Positions 26,971 through 34,420 are shown, numbered from the stretch's first letter. The stretch is 34,801 bases of DNA from Gammaproteobacteria bacterium (GCA_015488885.1 WFMW01000052.1:1-34801); one strand, 5' to 3'. The notes: generated from the sequence alone by a model not told the origin. Translations and numbers: made by a program.

Positions 26971-27804
26971 ATGAATAAGGTCAAGATAAAACATTTTAGT
27001 GTCGGTAAGGGTGAAAAACTCTGTGTTATCGCCGGGCCGTGTCTGCTTGAAAGTGAAGCGCTGGGTATGCGTGTGGCCGAGCATATGGTTGGTCTGGCGG
27101 AAAAACTGGGGTTTAATTATGTCTTTAAATCCTCTTACGAAAAAGACAATCGTGGTGCAGCCGGTAACCACCGTGGCCTGGGGATTGACGAAGGCCTGAA
27201 AGCGCATCAGGCGATTGGCAAGGCGTTTGATATTCCTCTGTTAAGTGATGTGCATCGTGAAGCCGACTGTGCGGTGGCTGCAGAAGTGCTGGATGTTTTA
27301 CAGATACCGGCCTATCTGTGTCAGCAAACTTCCCTGCTGATTGCTGCTGGCGAAACCGGCAAGGTTGTGAATGTTAAAAAAGGTCAGTTTCTGGCACCGG
27401 AAGATATGGCCTCTGCGGTCGATAAACTGCAATCTGTTGGCAATAATAATATCCTGCTGTGCGAACGCGGTGCCAGTTTTGGTTATCACCGTCTGGTTTC
27501 CGATATGCGGGCTGTGCCGATTATGGCCGGGCTGGGTTATCCGGTTATTTTTGATGCCGGTCACCTTGTGCGCATTTACGGTATCAGCTCGAAAGACCCG
27601 CGTGGTGGTGAGCCGCAATTTATTCCCACGCTGTCACGTGCCGGGATGGCGGCGGGTGCGCATGGTCTGTTTGTTGAAACCCACCCCGAACCGATGGAAG
27701 GGCTGTGTGATGCGGCATCCATGTACAGGCTTGATGAAATGGAAGATTTACTGCGTAAAGCCGTTGAAATTCACGATCTGGTGCAGTCCTGGGATATAAG
27801 TTGA
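26971..27804 (+). CDS. kdsA: 3-deoxy-D-manno-octulosonate 8-phosphate synthase, metal-dependent type
   Basis: KdsA condenses D-arabinose 5-phosphate with phosphoenolpyruvate. The 277-residue TIM barrel opens IAGPCLLESE; C24 replaces the Asn of E. coli KdsA, and the other three metal ligands by comparison with Aquifex KdsA are present: H in FDAGH, E in VETHPEP and D in CDAAS. This is the class that needs a divalent metal. KSSYEKDNRG and NVKKGQFLAPEDM are family hallmarks, but the DATH motif is DAGH and the loop after it differs strongly from gammaproteobacterial KdsA. First gene of the Kdo operon; no kdsD is present. Confidence 0.84.
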   Translation: MNKVKIKHFSVGKGEKLCVIAGPCLLESEALGMRVAEHMVGLAEKLGFNYVFKSSYEKDNRGAAGNHRGLGIDEGLKAHQAIGKAFDIPLLSDVHREADCAVAAEVLDVLQIPAYLCQQTSLLIAAGETGKVVNVKKGQFLAPEDMASAVDKLQSVGNNNILLCERGASFGYHRLVSDMRAVPIMAGLGYPVIFDAGHLVRIYGISSKDPRGGEPQFIPTLSRAGMAAGAHGLFVETHPEPMEGLCDAASMYRLDEMEDLLRKAVEIHDLVQSWDIS

Positions 27805-27834
27805 TTCGCAGACAGGTAGAACACTGCATTCATA

Positions 27835-28386
27835 ATGTCTCTTAGCACTGAACTCAAACAGAAATTACGCAATATCCGTCTGATTGTACTGGATGTTGAT
27901 GGTGTACTTACCGATGGTGCGATTATTCTTGGCGGCGAAGACAGCGATACCAAAGCCTTTCATGTACAGGATGGTTTCGGGGTAACACTGGCACGGCAGG
28001 CCGGTATTCGCTTTGGTATTCTTACCGGTAGAACCTCTGTGGCGGTGAGTCGCCGGGTCAAAGAACTCAATATCGATTATTATGAATGCGGCCACTTCTA
28101 TAAGCGTGATGCCCTGAGCGAAATGATTAACACGGCGGGTTTTCATGCCGGGCAGGTATTATATATGGGCGATGACGTGCTGGATCTGGTGTGCAGGCCG
28201 GTGGTAAGTGTATTCGTGGCGCCGGCCAATGCCAGCCGTCGCGTATTACAGGCCGCAGACTGGGTAACCCAGCGAAAAGGTGGCGATGCCGCCGTACGAG
28301 AAATGATAGATACCCTGCTTGATGTGCAGGGTTTACTTGCCGCTACAGAAGATTATTTTATTGGTAACTGCCCAGCTAACCTCTGA
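27835..28386 (+). CDS. kdsC: 3-deoxy-D-manno-octulosonate 8-phosphate phosphatase
   Basis: KdsC removes the phosphate from Kdo8P. The 183-residue HAD protein of the C0 cap type carries LDVDGVLTDG (D20 nucleophile, D22), TGR with T64, K90 in HFYKRDAL, and GDDVLDL (D113, D114). FHVQDGFGV and the late TQRKGGDAAVREMID are typical of KdsC. It is 30 bp after kdsA in the same direction. The 3' end, including the stop, lies within a palindromic element that separates it from the transaldolase gene. Confidence 0.88.
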   Translation: MSLSTELKQKLRNIRLIVLDVDGVLTDGAIILGGEDSDTKAFHVQDGFGVTLARQAGIRFGILTGRTSVAVSRRVKELNIDYYECGHFYKRDALSEMINTAGFHAGQVLYMGDDVLDLVCRPVVSVFVAPANASRRVLQAADWVTQRKGGDAAVREMIDTLLDVQGLLAATEDYFIGNCPANL

Positions 28387-28468
28387 AATCCACCATATCT
28401 GCGTTAAAAAATGGTCATTTACACATGTAAACTCACATTTTTTGCCTTGATCTGGCGGATTTCAGAGG
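28380..28468. repeat. 89-bp imperfect palindrome spanning the kdsC stop codon
   Basis: Outer arms CCTCTGAAATCC (28380-28391) and GGATTTCAGAGG (28457-28468) are exact inverted copies. Inside, AAAAAATG pairs with CATTTTTT and TTTACA with TGTAAA around the centre, so nearly the whole 89 bp can fold as a single hairpin. The kdsC stop codon TGA (28384-28386) lies in the left arm. It looks like a palindromic repeat unit or MITE-like insertion within the operon. Confidence 0.8.
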
Positions 28469-28511
28469 CAATCTGAGCAGCTACAGTAGTTATTTTATTT
28501 GGAGAAAAAGA

Positions 28512-29156
28512 ATGAAAATTTATGTTGATAGTGCTGATATAGCCGAAATTCAGAACGGTCTTGATCTGGGCCTGTGTGATGGAGTTACCACCAACCCGAC
28601 GCTGATTGCAAAAACCGGCAAGTCGATGACGACAGCGATTGAAGATATCTGTAACATTGTTGAAGGCGACGTACATGCTGAAGTGTTATCGCTGGATGCG
28701 GAAGGTATTTATAAAGAAGGCAAGGAATACGCCAGCATTGCCAGCAATATCGTGGTTAAAATTCCCATGTGTCATGAAGGGCTGAAGGCGGTGAAACGGT
28801 TTGCTGATGAAGGCATTAAAACCAATGTTACCCTGATCTTTTCTACCAGCCAGGCCATTCTTGCGGCCAAGGCCGGTGCTACCAATGTGTGCCCGTTTGT
28901 GGGTCGGCTGGATGATATTTCCATACCCGGCAATGAATTGATTAATGAAATTGCCACGGTATTCAATAACTACCCGACCATGACCGCGGAAATTATTGTT
29001 GCCTCCATTCGTAACCCTTTGCATGTGGTTGAACCCGCCATGGCAGGGGCGCATATTTTTACCATTCCTGCCGGTGTGCTGAAACAGATGGAAAACCACC
29101 CATTAACCGATAAAGGGATTGCCGCATTCCTGCAAGATGCGAAGAAGTTTGTCTGA
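28512..29156 (+). CDS. TalC-type transaldolase
   Basis: A 214-residue protein of the small TalC/fructose-6-phosphate aldolase-like family, which transfers a dihydroxyacetone unit between sugar phosphates. YVDSADIAEI opens it. The Schiff-base lysine is K83 in VVKIPM; TNPTLIAKTG and KTNVTLIFSTSQ are family motifs. Residue F129 in CPFVGRLDD is Phe, as in transaldolases, where aldolases (FSA) have Tyr. Good GGAG lies 8 nt before the ATG. Its location between kdsC and kdsB is unusual and suggests a link to pentose phosphate supply for Kdo. Confidence 0.86.
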   Translation: MKIYVDSADIAEIQNGLDLGLCDGVTTNPTLIAKTGKSMTTAIEDICNIVEGDVHAEVLSLDAEGIYKEGKEYASIASNIVVKIPMCHEGLKAVKRFADEGIKTNVTLIFSTSQAILAAKAGATNVCPFVGRLDDISIPGNELINEIATVFNNYPTMTAEIIVASIRNPLHVVEPAMAGAHIFTIPAGVLKQMENHPLTDKGIAAFLQDAKKFV

Positions 29157-29191
29157 GCCAGCGGTATCATTCAGAAGTAGCGCTGCTTAAA

Positions 29192-29923
29192 ATGAAAGTA
29201 ACAGGCTGTATTCCCAGCCGCTATGCGTCAACCCGTTTGCCTGGTAAACCACTGTGTGATATTGTCGGCAAACCGATGGTAATACGGGTGCTGGAAAAAG
29301 CCCGCCAGGCAAAAACGCTGGATGATGTCATCGTACTCACCGATGACCCGCGCATCCTCGATACCGTTAATCATGCCGGTTATAAGGCGGTAATGACATC
29401 ATCACAATGCGCATCGGGAACCGACCGCATCGCTGATTATATGCAGCAGGCAGAAGGCGATATTTTTGTCAATATGCAGGGAGACGAAGTGCTGCTGAAC
29501 CCGGCGCATATCGACCGGCTGGTGGAGGATTTTACGCGTACTGCCAATGCACAGATGGGTACGCTGGCGCACTGGGTAACAGATAAAACCATTCTGGCCG
29601 ATCCCACCACAGCCAAAATTGTCACCGCGCTTCAGGGTAAAGCCCTGTATTTTTCCAGAAACTGCATTCCGGTAACCCAGTCGGGTGACTACCCCGCGCA
29701 GGGACTGGTGCATATCGGGGTTTATATTTATACCCGTCAAACCCTGGAAAAGCTGACCGCGCAGACACAGACACCACTGGAAAATATCGAAAAACTGGAA
29801 CAGTTAAGAGCGCTCGAATCCGGTATCGATATTCAGGTGACAACCGTCGAGGATTATCAAAGCCTGTCGGTTGATACCCCGCAGGATCTGGAAAAGGCGC
29901 GGCAGCTGTTCAGTGCCGGTTAA
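29192..29923 (+). CDS. kdsB: 3-deoxy-manno-octulosonate cytidylyltransferase
   Basis: KdsB activates Kdo to CMP-Kdo, the donor for WaaA. The 243-residue nucleotidyltransferase has IPSRYASTRLPGKPL near residues 7-21, VLTDDPRI, a QCASGTDRIA segment where most KdsB have HxSGTDR, VNMQGDEVLL, and LENIEKLEQLRALE toward the end. Length and order are normal. The substitution in the SGTDR block and LVHIGVYIYTRQTL vary from the E. coli protein, as does KdsA of this operon. Its TAA begins a duplicated 20-bp unit. Confidence 0.88.
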   Translation: MKVTGCIPSRYASTRLPGKPLCDIVGKPMVIRVLEKARQAKTLDDVIVLTDDPRILDTVNHAGYKAVMTSSQCASGTDRIADYMQQAEGDIFVNMQGDEVLLNPAHIDRLVEDFTRTANAQMGTLAHWVTDKTILADPTTAKIVTALQGKALYFSRNCIPVTQSGDYPAQGLVHIGVYIYTRQTLEKLTAQTQTPLENIEKLEQLRALESGIDIQVTTVEDYQSLSVDTPQDLEKARQLFSAG

Positions 29924-29960
29924 GCTGAATATTTTCCTAGTAAGCTGGATATTTTCCTAG
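29921..29960. repeat. 20-bp tandem duplication between kdsB and soxB
   Basis: 29921-29940 and 29941-29960 are copies with one difference. The first begins with the kdsB stop codon TAA. On the minus strand the second copy encodes part of the SoxB C-terminus, and the soxB stop (29937-29939) falls in the first. Confidence 0.85.
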
Positions 29961-31700
29961 TCCCGGATTACCTTTAACATTAATAATTTTTGGCGTATTG
30001 AGCTTTTTAATCGTAACGCGATCCTGCGCACGAATATGGTCGGCGACAATATCCCATATTGGTCTGCCCGGCGCGACTGAGTTCACTGTCGCCCAGCCGG
30101 CCACTTTATAGCTTTTGGATGCTTCGATGGCTTTGCCGTTATCCAGTGTCATGTGACTAATACGGTGGCCGGATTTTCCTGTCGGGTCAACAACGTAATC
30201 CATACCACCAACGCGAACCATATCACCACCCTGTTGATAGTAAGGATCCCGATTGTACAGATTGTCACAGACATCCTCAAGAATCAGCTTTATATCATTG
30301 CCATTCATCTTTCGGACATAAGTTTCAGGGTAGGTGGTGCCGGTCTGGTCCATCACATTTTCCATGGTTATCGGTTGCCCGGCCAGCACGGTTGTACCCC
30401 AGCGAAATCCGGGTGACAATGAAATCTCAGCGTCACTTTCTGCCCGCAGTGCATCACAAATAAGCTGATCGAAGGTGCCGTTAAAATTACCCCGGCGATA
30501 CAGAAGCTCATCGGTTATACCCAGTTTTTCACCGAGTTTATCCTGATAGGGTTTGCGTACCTTATCAATATAGGCCTGCATTTCCCTGTCAGCAGGTAGC
30601 AGGTTGGAGAATATCGGTAGCAGGCGATAGCGGAAATCCCGCAGTTTTTTGTTTTTGATATCAAGGTCGATAACCGCCAGGAATTTGCCATTAGAGCCGG
30701 CATTGGTCACCAGGGTTTTGCCGGATTTATTGCGGATAACACTGGGTTTGGGTACGGCATCATGGGTGTGGCCGCCAAAGATAATATCAATACCGGTAAC
30801 ACGCGAGGCCATTTTCAGGTCAACATCCATGCCGTTATGCGATAGTACGACGACAATATCGGGTTTCTCAGTGGCGCGTATTTTATCAACGATTTTTTGC
30901 ATTTCACCATCCTTGATACCAAAACTCCAGTCGGGAATAAAACGCTTCGGGTTAGCAATAGGCGTATAAGGGAATGCCTGGCCGATAACCGCCACTTTTG
31001 CCCCGTTTACATGTTTGATGGTGTAAGGTTTGAAAGCATGACCTTCATCATCAAACACAGGTGCATCATTAAACAGGGCATCTTCGGTAACGTTAATATT
31101 CTGGGCAATAAATTCGCCTTTGAAAGCTTTAATGTTTTTTAATACCTGTTTATCCTGATAGGTAAATTCCCAGTGGCCGGTCATGGCGTCCACACCCAGA
31201 CGGTTACAGGCACCAATCATATCCATCCCCTGCGTCCACAGTGCGGTGGCAGAACCCTGCCAGGTATCACCGCCGTCCAGCAGCAGACAGTTATTTTCTC
31301 CGCGCTCTGCCCGTACCCGTTTGATCAGGGTGGCCAGGTGGGAAAAGCCGCCAACTTTTCCGTAAGTCCGCGCTGCTTCGGCATAATTCAGGTAGGTAAA
31401 AGCATGGGCGCGAGCGCTGTTAGCAGGAATGTCAAAATATTTCAGAAAATGTTTACCGACAAGATGCGGGGGCTTGCCCCATGAATTACCCACACCAATA
31501 TTGACGCTGGGTTCGCGGAAATAAATCGGGTTTAACTGGGCATGACAATCGGTAAAATGCATTAAGGTCAGATTGCCGAATTTGGGTATTTCGTAAATAT
31601 CCTGTGGTTTGCGGTTCATGGCAAAGACTGAACCAGGTAGCATACCACTTGCCCCGGCAAGGCTCATTAACTGTAAAAATTCACGTCTTGAAATAGACAT
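29937..31700 (-). CDS. soxB: SoxB thiosulfohydrolase
   Basis: SoxB hydrolyses sulfate from the cysteine-bound sulfur intermediate on SoxYZ in the periplasm. The 587-residue protein carries a Tat signal SRREFLQLM (residues 4-12) with probable cleavage after VFA at 27, then a dinuclear metallophosphatase domain: FTDCHAQL (D51, H53), LDGGDTWQGS, GHWEF, LSHNGMD and GGHTHDAVP, plus a 5'-nucleotidase C-terminal domain. A ribosome-binding GGAGGAAG lies upstream. No other sox gene is in the window, so SoxB stands alone here. Converges with kdsB. Confidence 0.95.
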   Translation of the reverse strand: MSISRREFLQLMSLAGASGMLPGSVFAMNRKPQDIYEIPKFGNLTLMHFTDCHAQLNPIYFREPSVNIGVGNSWGKPPHLVGKHFLKYFDIPANSARAHAFTYLNYAEAARTYGKVGGFSHLATLIKRVRAERGENNCLLLDGGDTWQGSATALWTQGMDMIGACNRLGVDAMTGHWEFTYQDKQVLKNIKAFKGEFIAQNINVTEDALFNDAPVFDDEGHAFKPYTIKHVNGAKVAVIGQAFPYTPIANPKRFIPDWSFGIKDGEMQKIVDKIRATEKPDIVVVLSHNGMDVDLKMASRVTGIDIIFGGHTHDAVPKPSVIRNKSGKTLVTNAGSNGKFLAVIDLDIKNKKLRDFRYRLLPIFSNLLPADREMQAYIDKVRKPYQDKLGEKLGITDELLYRRGNFNGTFDQLICDALRAESDAEISLSPGFRWGTTVLAGQPITMENVMDQTGTTYPETYVRKMNGNDIKLILEDVCDNLYNRDPYYQQGGDMVRVGGMDYVVDPTGKSGHRISHMTLDNGKAIEASKSYKVAGWATVNSVAPGRPIWDIVADHIRAQDRVTIKKLNTPKIINVKGNPGLGKYPAY

Positions 31701-31850
31701 AAAATAGCTTCCTCCCAGATTTTTATTAACGATTAACTTATTAAAATAATTATGGTGTGATTGTGACCAGCGTCACCGCCAGAGCAAACAGGTTCGAATA
31801 CAGAACAGTAAAGACGGATAAATAGCAGTATTATTCCCTGTTTCTTTAAA

Positions 31851-31869
31851 ACCTTATAAATGGTAAGGT
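31851..31869 (-). terminator. weak hairpin, possible tRNA-Pro terminator
   Basis: Six-bp stem ACCTTA (31851-31856) / TAAGGT (31864-31869) with a 7-nt loop; the minus-strand transcript continues with UUUU. It lies 60 bp downstream of the tRNA on its strand. Weak stem and short U-run make this tentative. Confidence 0.3.
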
Positions 31870-31929
31870 ATAAACTTGGCGTGTATCAGGTAAAGACTAT
31901 CATGTTATTATGGTTAAAAGGGGAATAAC

Positions 31930-32006
31930 TGGTCGGAGTGAGAGGATTTGAACCTCCGGCCCCTACGTCCCGAACGTAGTGCTCTACCAGGCTGAGCTAC
32001 ACTCCG
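31930..32006 (-). tRNA. tRNA-Pro, anticodon CGG
   Basis: The minus strand reads a full 77-nt cloverleaf: acceptor CGGAGTG paired with CACTCCG, D arm with AGCCTGGTAGAGC, anticodon loop TTCGGGA with anticodon CGG (reads CCG), T arm GGTTCAAATCC, and encoded ACCA at the 3' end (31933-31930). The C1-G72 pair is typical of tRNA-Pro. Confidence 0.96.
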
Positions 32007-32029
32007 ATATAGCTATAACAGAATCAGGC

Positions 32030-32058
32030 ATCATACTAAAAAAATCGTCACTTGAAAA
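32030..32058 (-). promoter_or_regulatory. promoter for tRNA-Pro
   Basis: On the minus strand TTTTCA (32058-32053) and TATGAT (32035-32030) are spaced 17 bp, and the -10 is followed by a GCC discriminator as at stringently controlled stable-RNA promoters. It leaves a leader of about 17 nt before the tRNA and overlaps the TTG start of the divergent kinase gene. Confidence 0.55.
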
Positions 32059-33668
32059 CATTTATAAAAAATATGCTGAAACCGGAAGTTTATGATCACC
32101 CGGTCACCAGGATAAGGCTCATCGAAACCCATATTTCATGGGTGATTTTAACCGGTGAGTTTGCCTATAAAATAAAAAAGTCGGTTGATTTCGGTTTTCT
32201 GGATTTTTCTACACTGGAAAAAAGACGGCAATATTGCCAGCAGGAATTACAGTTAAACCGGCGCCTGGCCGCCGAACTTTATCTTGATGTGGTATGTATT
32301 ACCGGCAGTACGGCCAGGCCGGTTATTGCGCCAACGGCAGCAGTACCGGCTGAGAAGGTGATGGACTATGCGGTAAAGATGAAACAGTTCCCGCAATCTG
32401 CCCAGCTCGATAATTTGCTGGCGGCGGGCTATTTACATGTTGTGCAAATGGATCAAATTGCGCAGATGGTTGCAAAATTTCATCAGTCTATTGCCATTGC
32501 CGATAATAAAACCACCTATGGCAACAGTGATTCTGTGCAGCGTCCGGTAACAGAGAATTTTGTGCAGATACATAACACTATTGATGTTAGCCCGTATCAG
32601 GACACATTGAGGCAGTTGCAGGCCTGGGCTGAATCAGTATTTATAAAACATAAATCACAGTTTGATAAACGTAAGGCTGGGGGCTTTGTACGTGAGTGTC
32701 ATGGTGATATGCACTTATCAAATATGCTATGGCTTGATGGCAGGGCGATGGCTTTTGACTGTATCGAGTTCAACCCGTTTTTTCGCTGGATCGATGTCAT
32801 CAGTGAGATTGCCTTCCTGGTCATGGATTTACAGGACAGGCGACAACCGAAGCTGGCTAACCGGTTTCTGAATACCTACCTTGAGCAGACGGGGGACTAT
32901 GCGGGTTTGTCGGTGATGGCTTATTATCTTTGTTACCGGGCCATGGTGAGGGCAAAAGTCGCGGTATTACGGCTGGCACAAAAGAGTCTTGCTAAACAGG
33001 AAAAACAGCAAACCCGGGTCGAGTTTGAATCGTATCTCAATCTGGCAGTTAGTTATACCAGAGCGCAACAGCCGAAACTGATTATTATGCGTGGTCTGTC
33101 GGCATCCGGTAAAAGTACACTTTCTCAACAGTTGATTGATGCCGGGGGGATGATCCGTATTCGTTCTGATGTTGAACGCAAACGCCTGTTTAATATTCCC
33201 TTAACCAGTCATGTGATTAATAATACAAATAATCATGGTGTGAAAAATAAAGCAGCGGTAACTGATTCAGCAAAAATTAACCAGGGTCTGTATTCAAAAC
33301 GGGCATCAGAGCAAACCTATAACCGGCTGCTTGATTTATGTTCAGCAATCATTCATGCCGGTTATACCGTGATTGTTGATGCCGCTTTTCTGCATTTTGA
33401 GCGGCGTTATCCCTTTCAACAACTGGCGGCTGAGTTGGGCGTGGCATTTTGTATACTGGAAATAACGGCACCTGTTGAGGTGTTAAAACAGCGTATTAAA
33501 CAAAGAAAACATAGTGTTTCAGATGCGGATATTACGGTGCTCAACAGTCAACTTGCCAGCTGGCAACCACTGCACAAAAGTGAATCTGCATTTTCAATCA
33601 GAATAAATACGGTTGAAAAAATAAATGTCGATACACTTATAACGACACTGGGAGTCTGTCGGATTTAA
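32052..33668 (+). CDS. APH-like domain fused to P-loop kinase (COG2187/COG0645)
   Basis: A 538-residue protein with two enzymatic regions. The N-terminal half (about 1-320) is an aminoglycoside-phosphotransferase-like kinase with HGDMHLSN (H217, D219, N224) and AFDCIEFNP, where D of the metal-binding DFD-like motif lies. The C-terminal half has a Walker A GLSASGKST (348-356) and a following RIRSDVERKRLF with kinase-like Asp. This fused pair is widespread in bacteria but its substrate is unknown to me. Translation from a TTG at 32052 is proposed; ATG at 32073 seven codons later is an alternative, neither having a good ribosome-binding site. The final codons lie in a terminator stem. Confidence 0.85.
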   Translation: MKTFIKNMLKPEVYDHPVTRIRLIETHISWVILTGEFAYKIKKSVDFGFLDFSTLEKRRQYCQQELQLNRRLAAELYLDVVCITGSTARPVIAPTAAVPAEKVMDYAVKMKQFPQSAQLDNLLAAGYLHVVQMDQIAQMVAKFHQSIAIADNKTTYGNSDSVQRPVTENFVQIHNTIDVSPYQDTLRQLQAWAESVFIKHKSQFDKRKAGGFVRECHGDMHLSNMLWLDGRAMAFDCIEFNPFFRWIDVISEIAFLVMDLQDRRQPKLANRFLNTYLEQTGDYAGLSVMAYYLCYRAMVRAKVAVLRLAQKSLAKQEKQQTRVEFESYLNLAVSYTRAQQPKLIIMRGLSASGKSTLSQQLIDAGGMIRIRSDVERKRLFNIPLTSHVINNTNNHGVKNKAAVTDSAKINQGLYSKRASEQTYNRLLDLCSAIIHAGYTVIVDAAFLHFERRYPFQQLAAELGVAFCILEITAPVEVLKQRIKQRKHSVSDADITVLNSQLASWQPLHKSESAFSIRINTVEKINVDTLITTLGVCRI

Positions 33669-33697
33669 TCCGACAGACTCCCAGTGTGCCATTTTTT
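33645..33697 (+). terminator. intrinsic terminator overlapping the end of the kinase gene
   Basis: Exact 21-bp inverted arms (33645-33665 and 33667-33687) pair around a single-base centre, giving a hairpin of about 19-20 bp with a small loop, then six T (33692-33697). The stop codon TAA (33666-33668) lies in the loop region, so the last codons of the gene are part of the stem. Confidence 0.85.
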
Positions 33698-33706
33698 AGA
33701 TTTTAG

Positions 33707-33736
33707 TTAATCCTTCTTTAGTTAATCCTTCTTCAG
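33707..33736. repeat. 15-bp tandem duplication of the 3' end of the hemerythrin gene
   Basis: 33722-33736 encodes on the minus strand the last codons LKKD plus TAA; 33707-33721 is a copy directly downstream with one change and in the same frame, so the stop is followed by LKKD and another stop. Confidence 0.88.
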
Positions 33737-34156
33737 GGTGCGGACTAATGGATACAGGTGTTCAGTTTCATTCAGAATACGTTGCAGGACTAAATCAAAT
33801 AATTCATCGGTATCATGAATAAATTGCTGGTGATCTTTGACTAATAGTTCGTTTTTTGATTTATGTGGGCACCATTGGCGAATGAAATTCTTAAGAATTT
33901 TCTTGATTTCAACAGAGCCTGACATAAAATTTCTGGCAATATTATTGATTTTTTTATCAGAGCTTTTTAACAGGTCGCTATACATTTCTTTATCGACAAT
34001 ATCAATGTGATCCTTGATTAATACCATGTAATTATTAAACATTTCGCAGCAGGAGTCAGAATCACACATTGAGCGGTCTTTAAACAGGGTACGCAGAATA
34101 TTGGATAATTCAGTTATATGGTGGTTCTGCTCGTTTAGTTCTTGGTATGAAGTCAT
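33722..34156 (-). CDS. hemerythrin-like (HHE) domain protein
   Basis: A 144-residue all-helical protein. The arrangement H12/H13, H50 with E57 in KDHIDIVDKEMY, H109/H114, and E130 plus E132/H133 in NETEHLYPLV resembles the hemerythrin HHE family, which binds a diiron centre and senses or carries O2 or NO. H98 and H109 could supply the remaining ligand, but ligand assignment is not certain. A cluster of cysteines (C31, C36, C37) is unusual. No signal peptide. TGGAA lies 7 nt before the ATG. The gene is followed by a short duplication, and an exact FNR box lies about 117 bp upstream. Confidence 0.62.
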   Translation of the reverse strand: MTSYQELNEQNHHITELSNILRTLFKDRSMCDSDSCCEMFNNYMVLIKDHIDIVDKEMYSDLLKSSDKKINNIARNFMSGSVEIKKILKNFIRQWCPHKSKNELLVKDHQQFIHDTDELFDLVLQRILNETEHLYPLVRTLKKD

Positions 34157-34200
34157 TTTGTATTCCAGTGGTAAAATAAGATTTAGTATCTAAAAATATA

Positions 34201-34236
34201 TTAATATCTAAAATTTAATATCTAAAATTTAATATC
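34201..34236. repeat. 14-bp tandem repeat, 2.6 copies
   Basis: Copies of TTAATATCTAAAAT at 34201-34214 and 34215-34228 are identical, with a partial copy at 34229-34236. A diverged copy, TTAGTATCTAAAAA, lies at 34183-34196 four bases upstream. Confidence 0.85.
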
Positions 34237-34272
34237 GGGGCGTACAGGTTACTCGTTTTTTAGCTTTTTTTA

Positions 34273-34286
34273 TTGATCAAAATCAA
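34273..34286. promoter_or_regulatory. exact FNR/Anr binding site near hemerythrin gene
   Basis: TTGATCAAAATCAA fits TTGATNNNNATCAA at all specified positions. It lies 117 bp upstream of the hemerythrin-like start and 309 bp before the plus-strand adaptor gene; the AT-rich sequence at 34305-34315 would place a -10 about 20 bp after the site on the plus strand. Confidence 0.6.
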
Positions 34287-34386
34287 CTCTTTTTTATGTT
34301 TTGCTAATAAATATATGACAATTTGTCGGATCACTGTCATGCGTTTGCAGCTTGCCACAGGGAAAAATTTGCATCGTGCAAAATGT

Positions 34387-34420
34387 AATTCTACTAAATA
34401 TATAATTCTACTAAATATAA
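34387..34420. repeat. 17-bp tandem duplication
   Basis: 34387-34403 (AATTCTACTAAATATAT) and 34404-34420 differ only at the last base. Confidence 0.8.

Noticed and set aside
28512-29156. Fructose-6-phosphate aldolase (FSA) rather than transaldolase
   Set aside because: Position 129 is Phe (transaldolase-type) where FSA has Tyr, and the VTLIFS segment is TalC-like.
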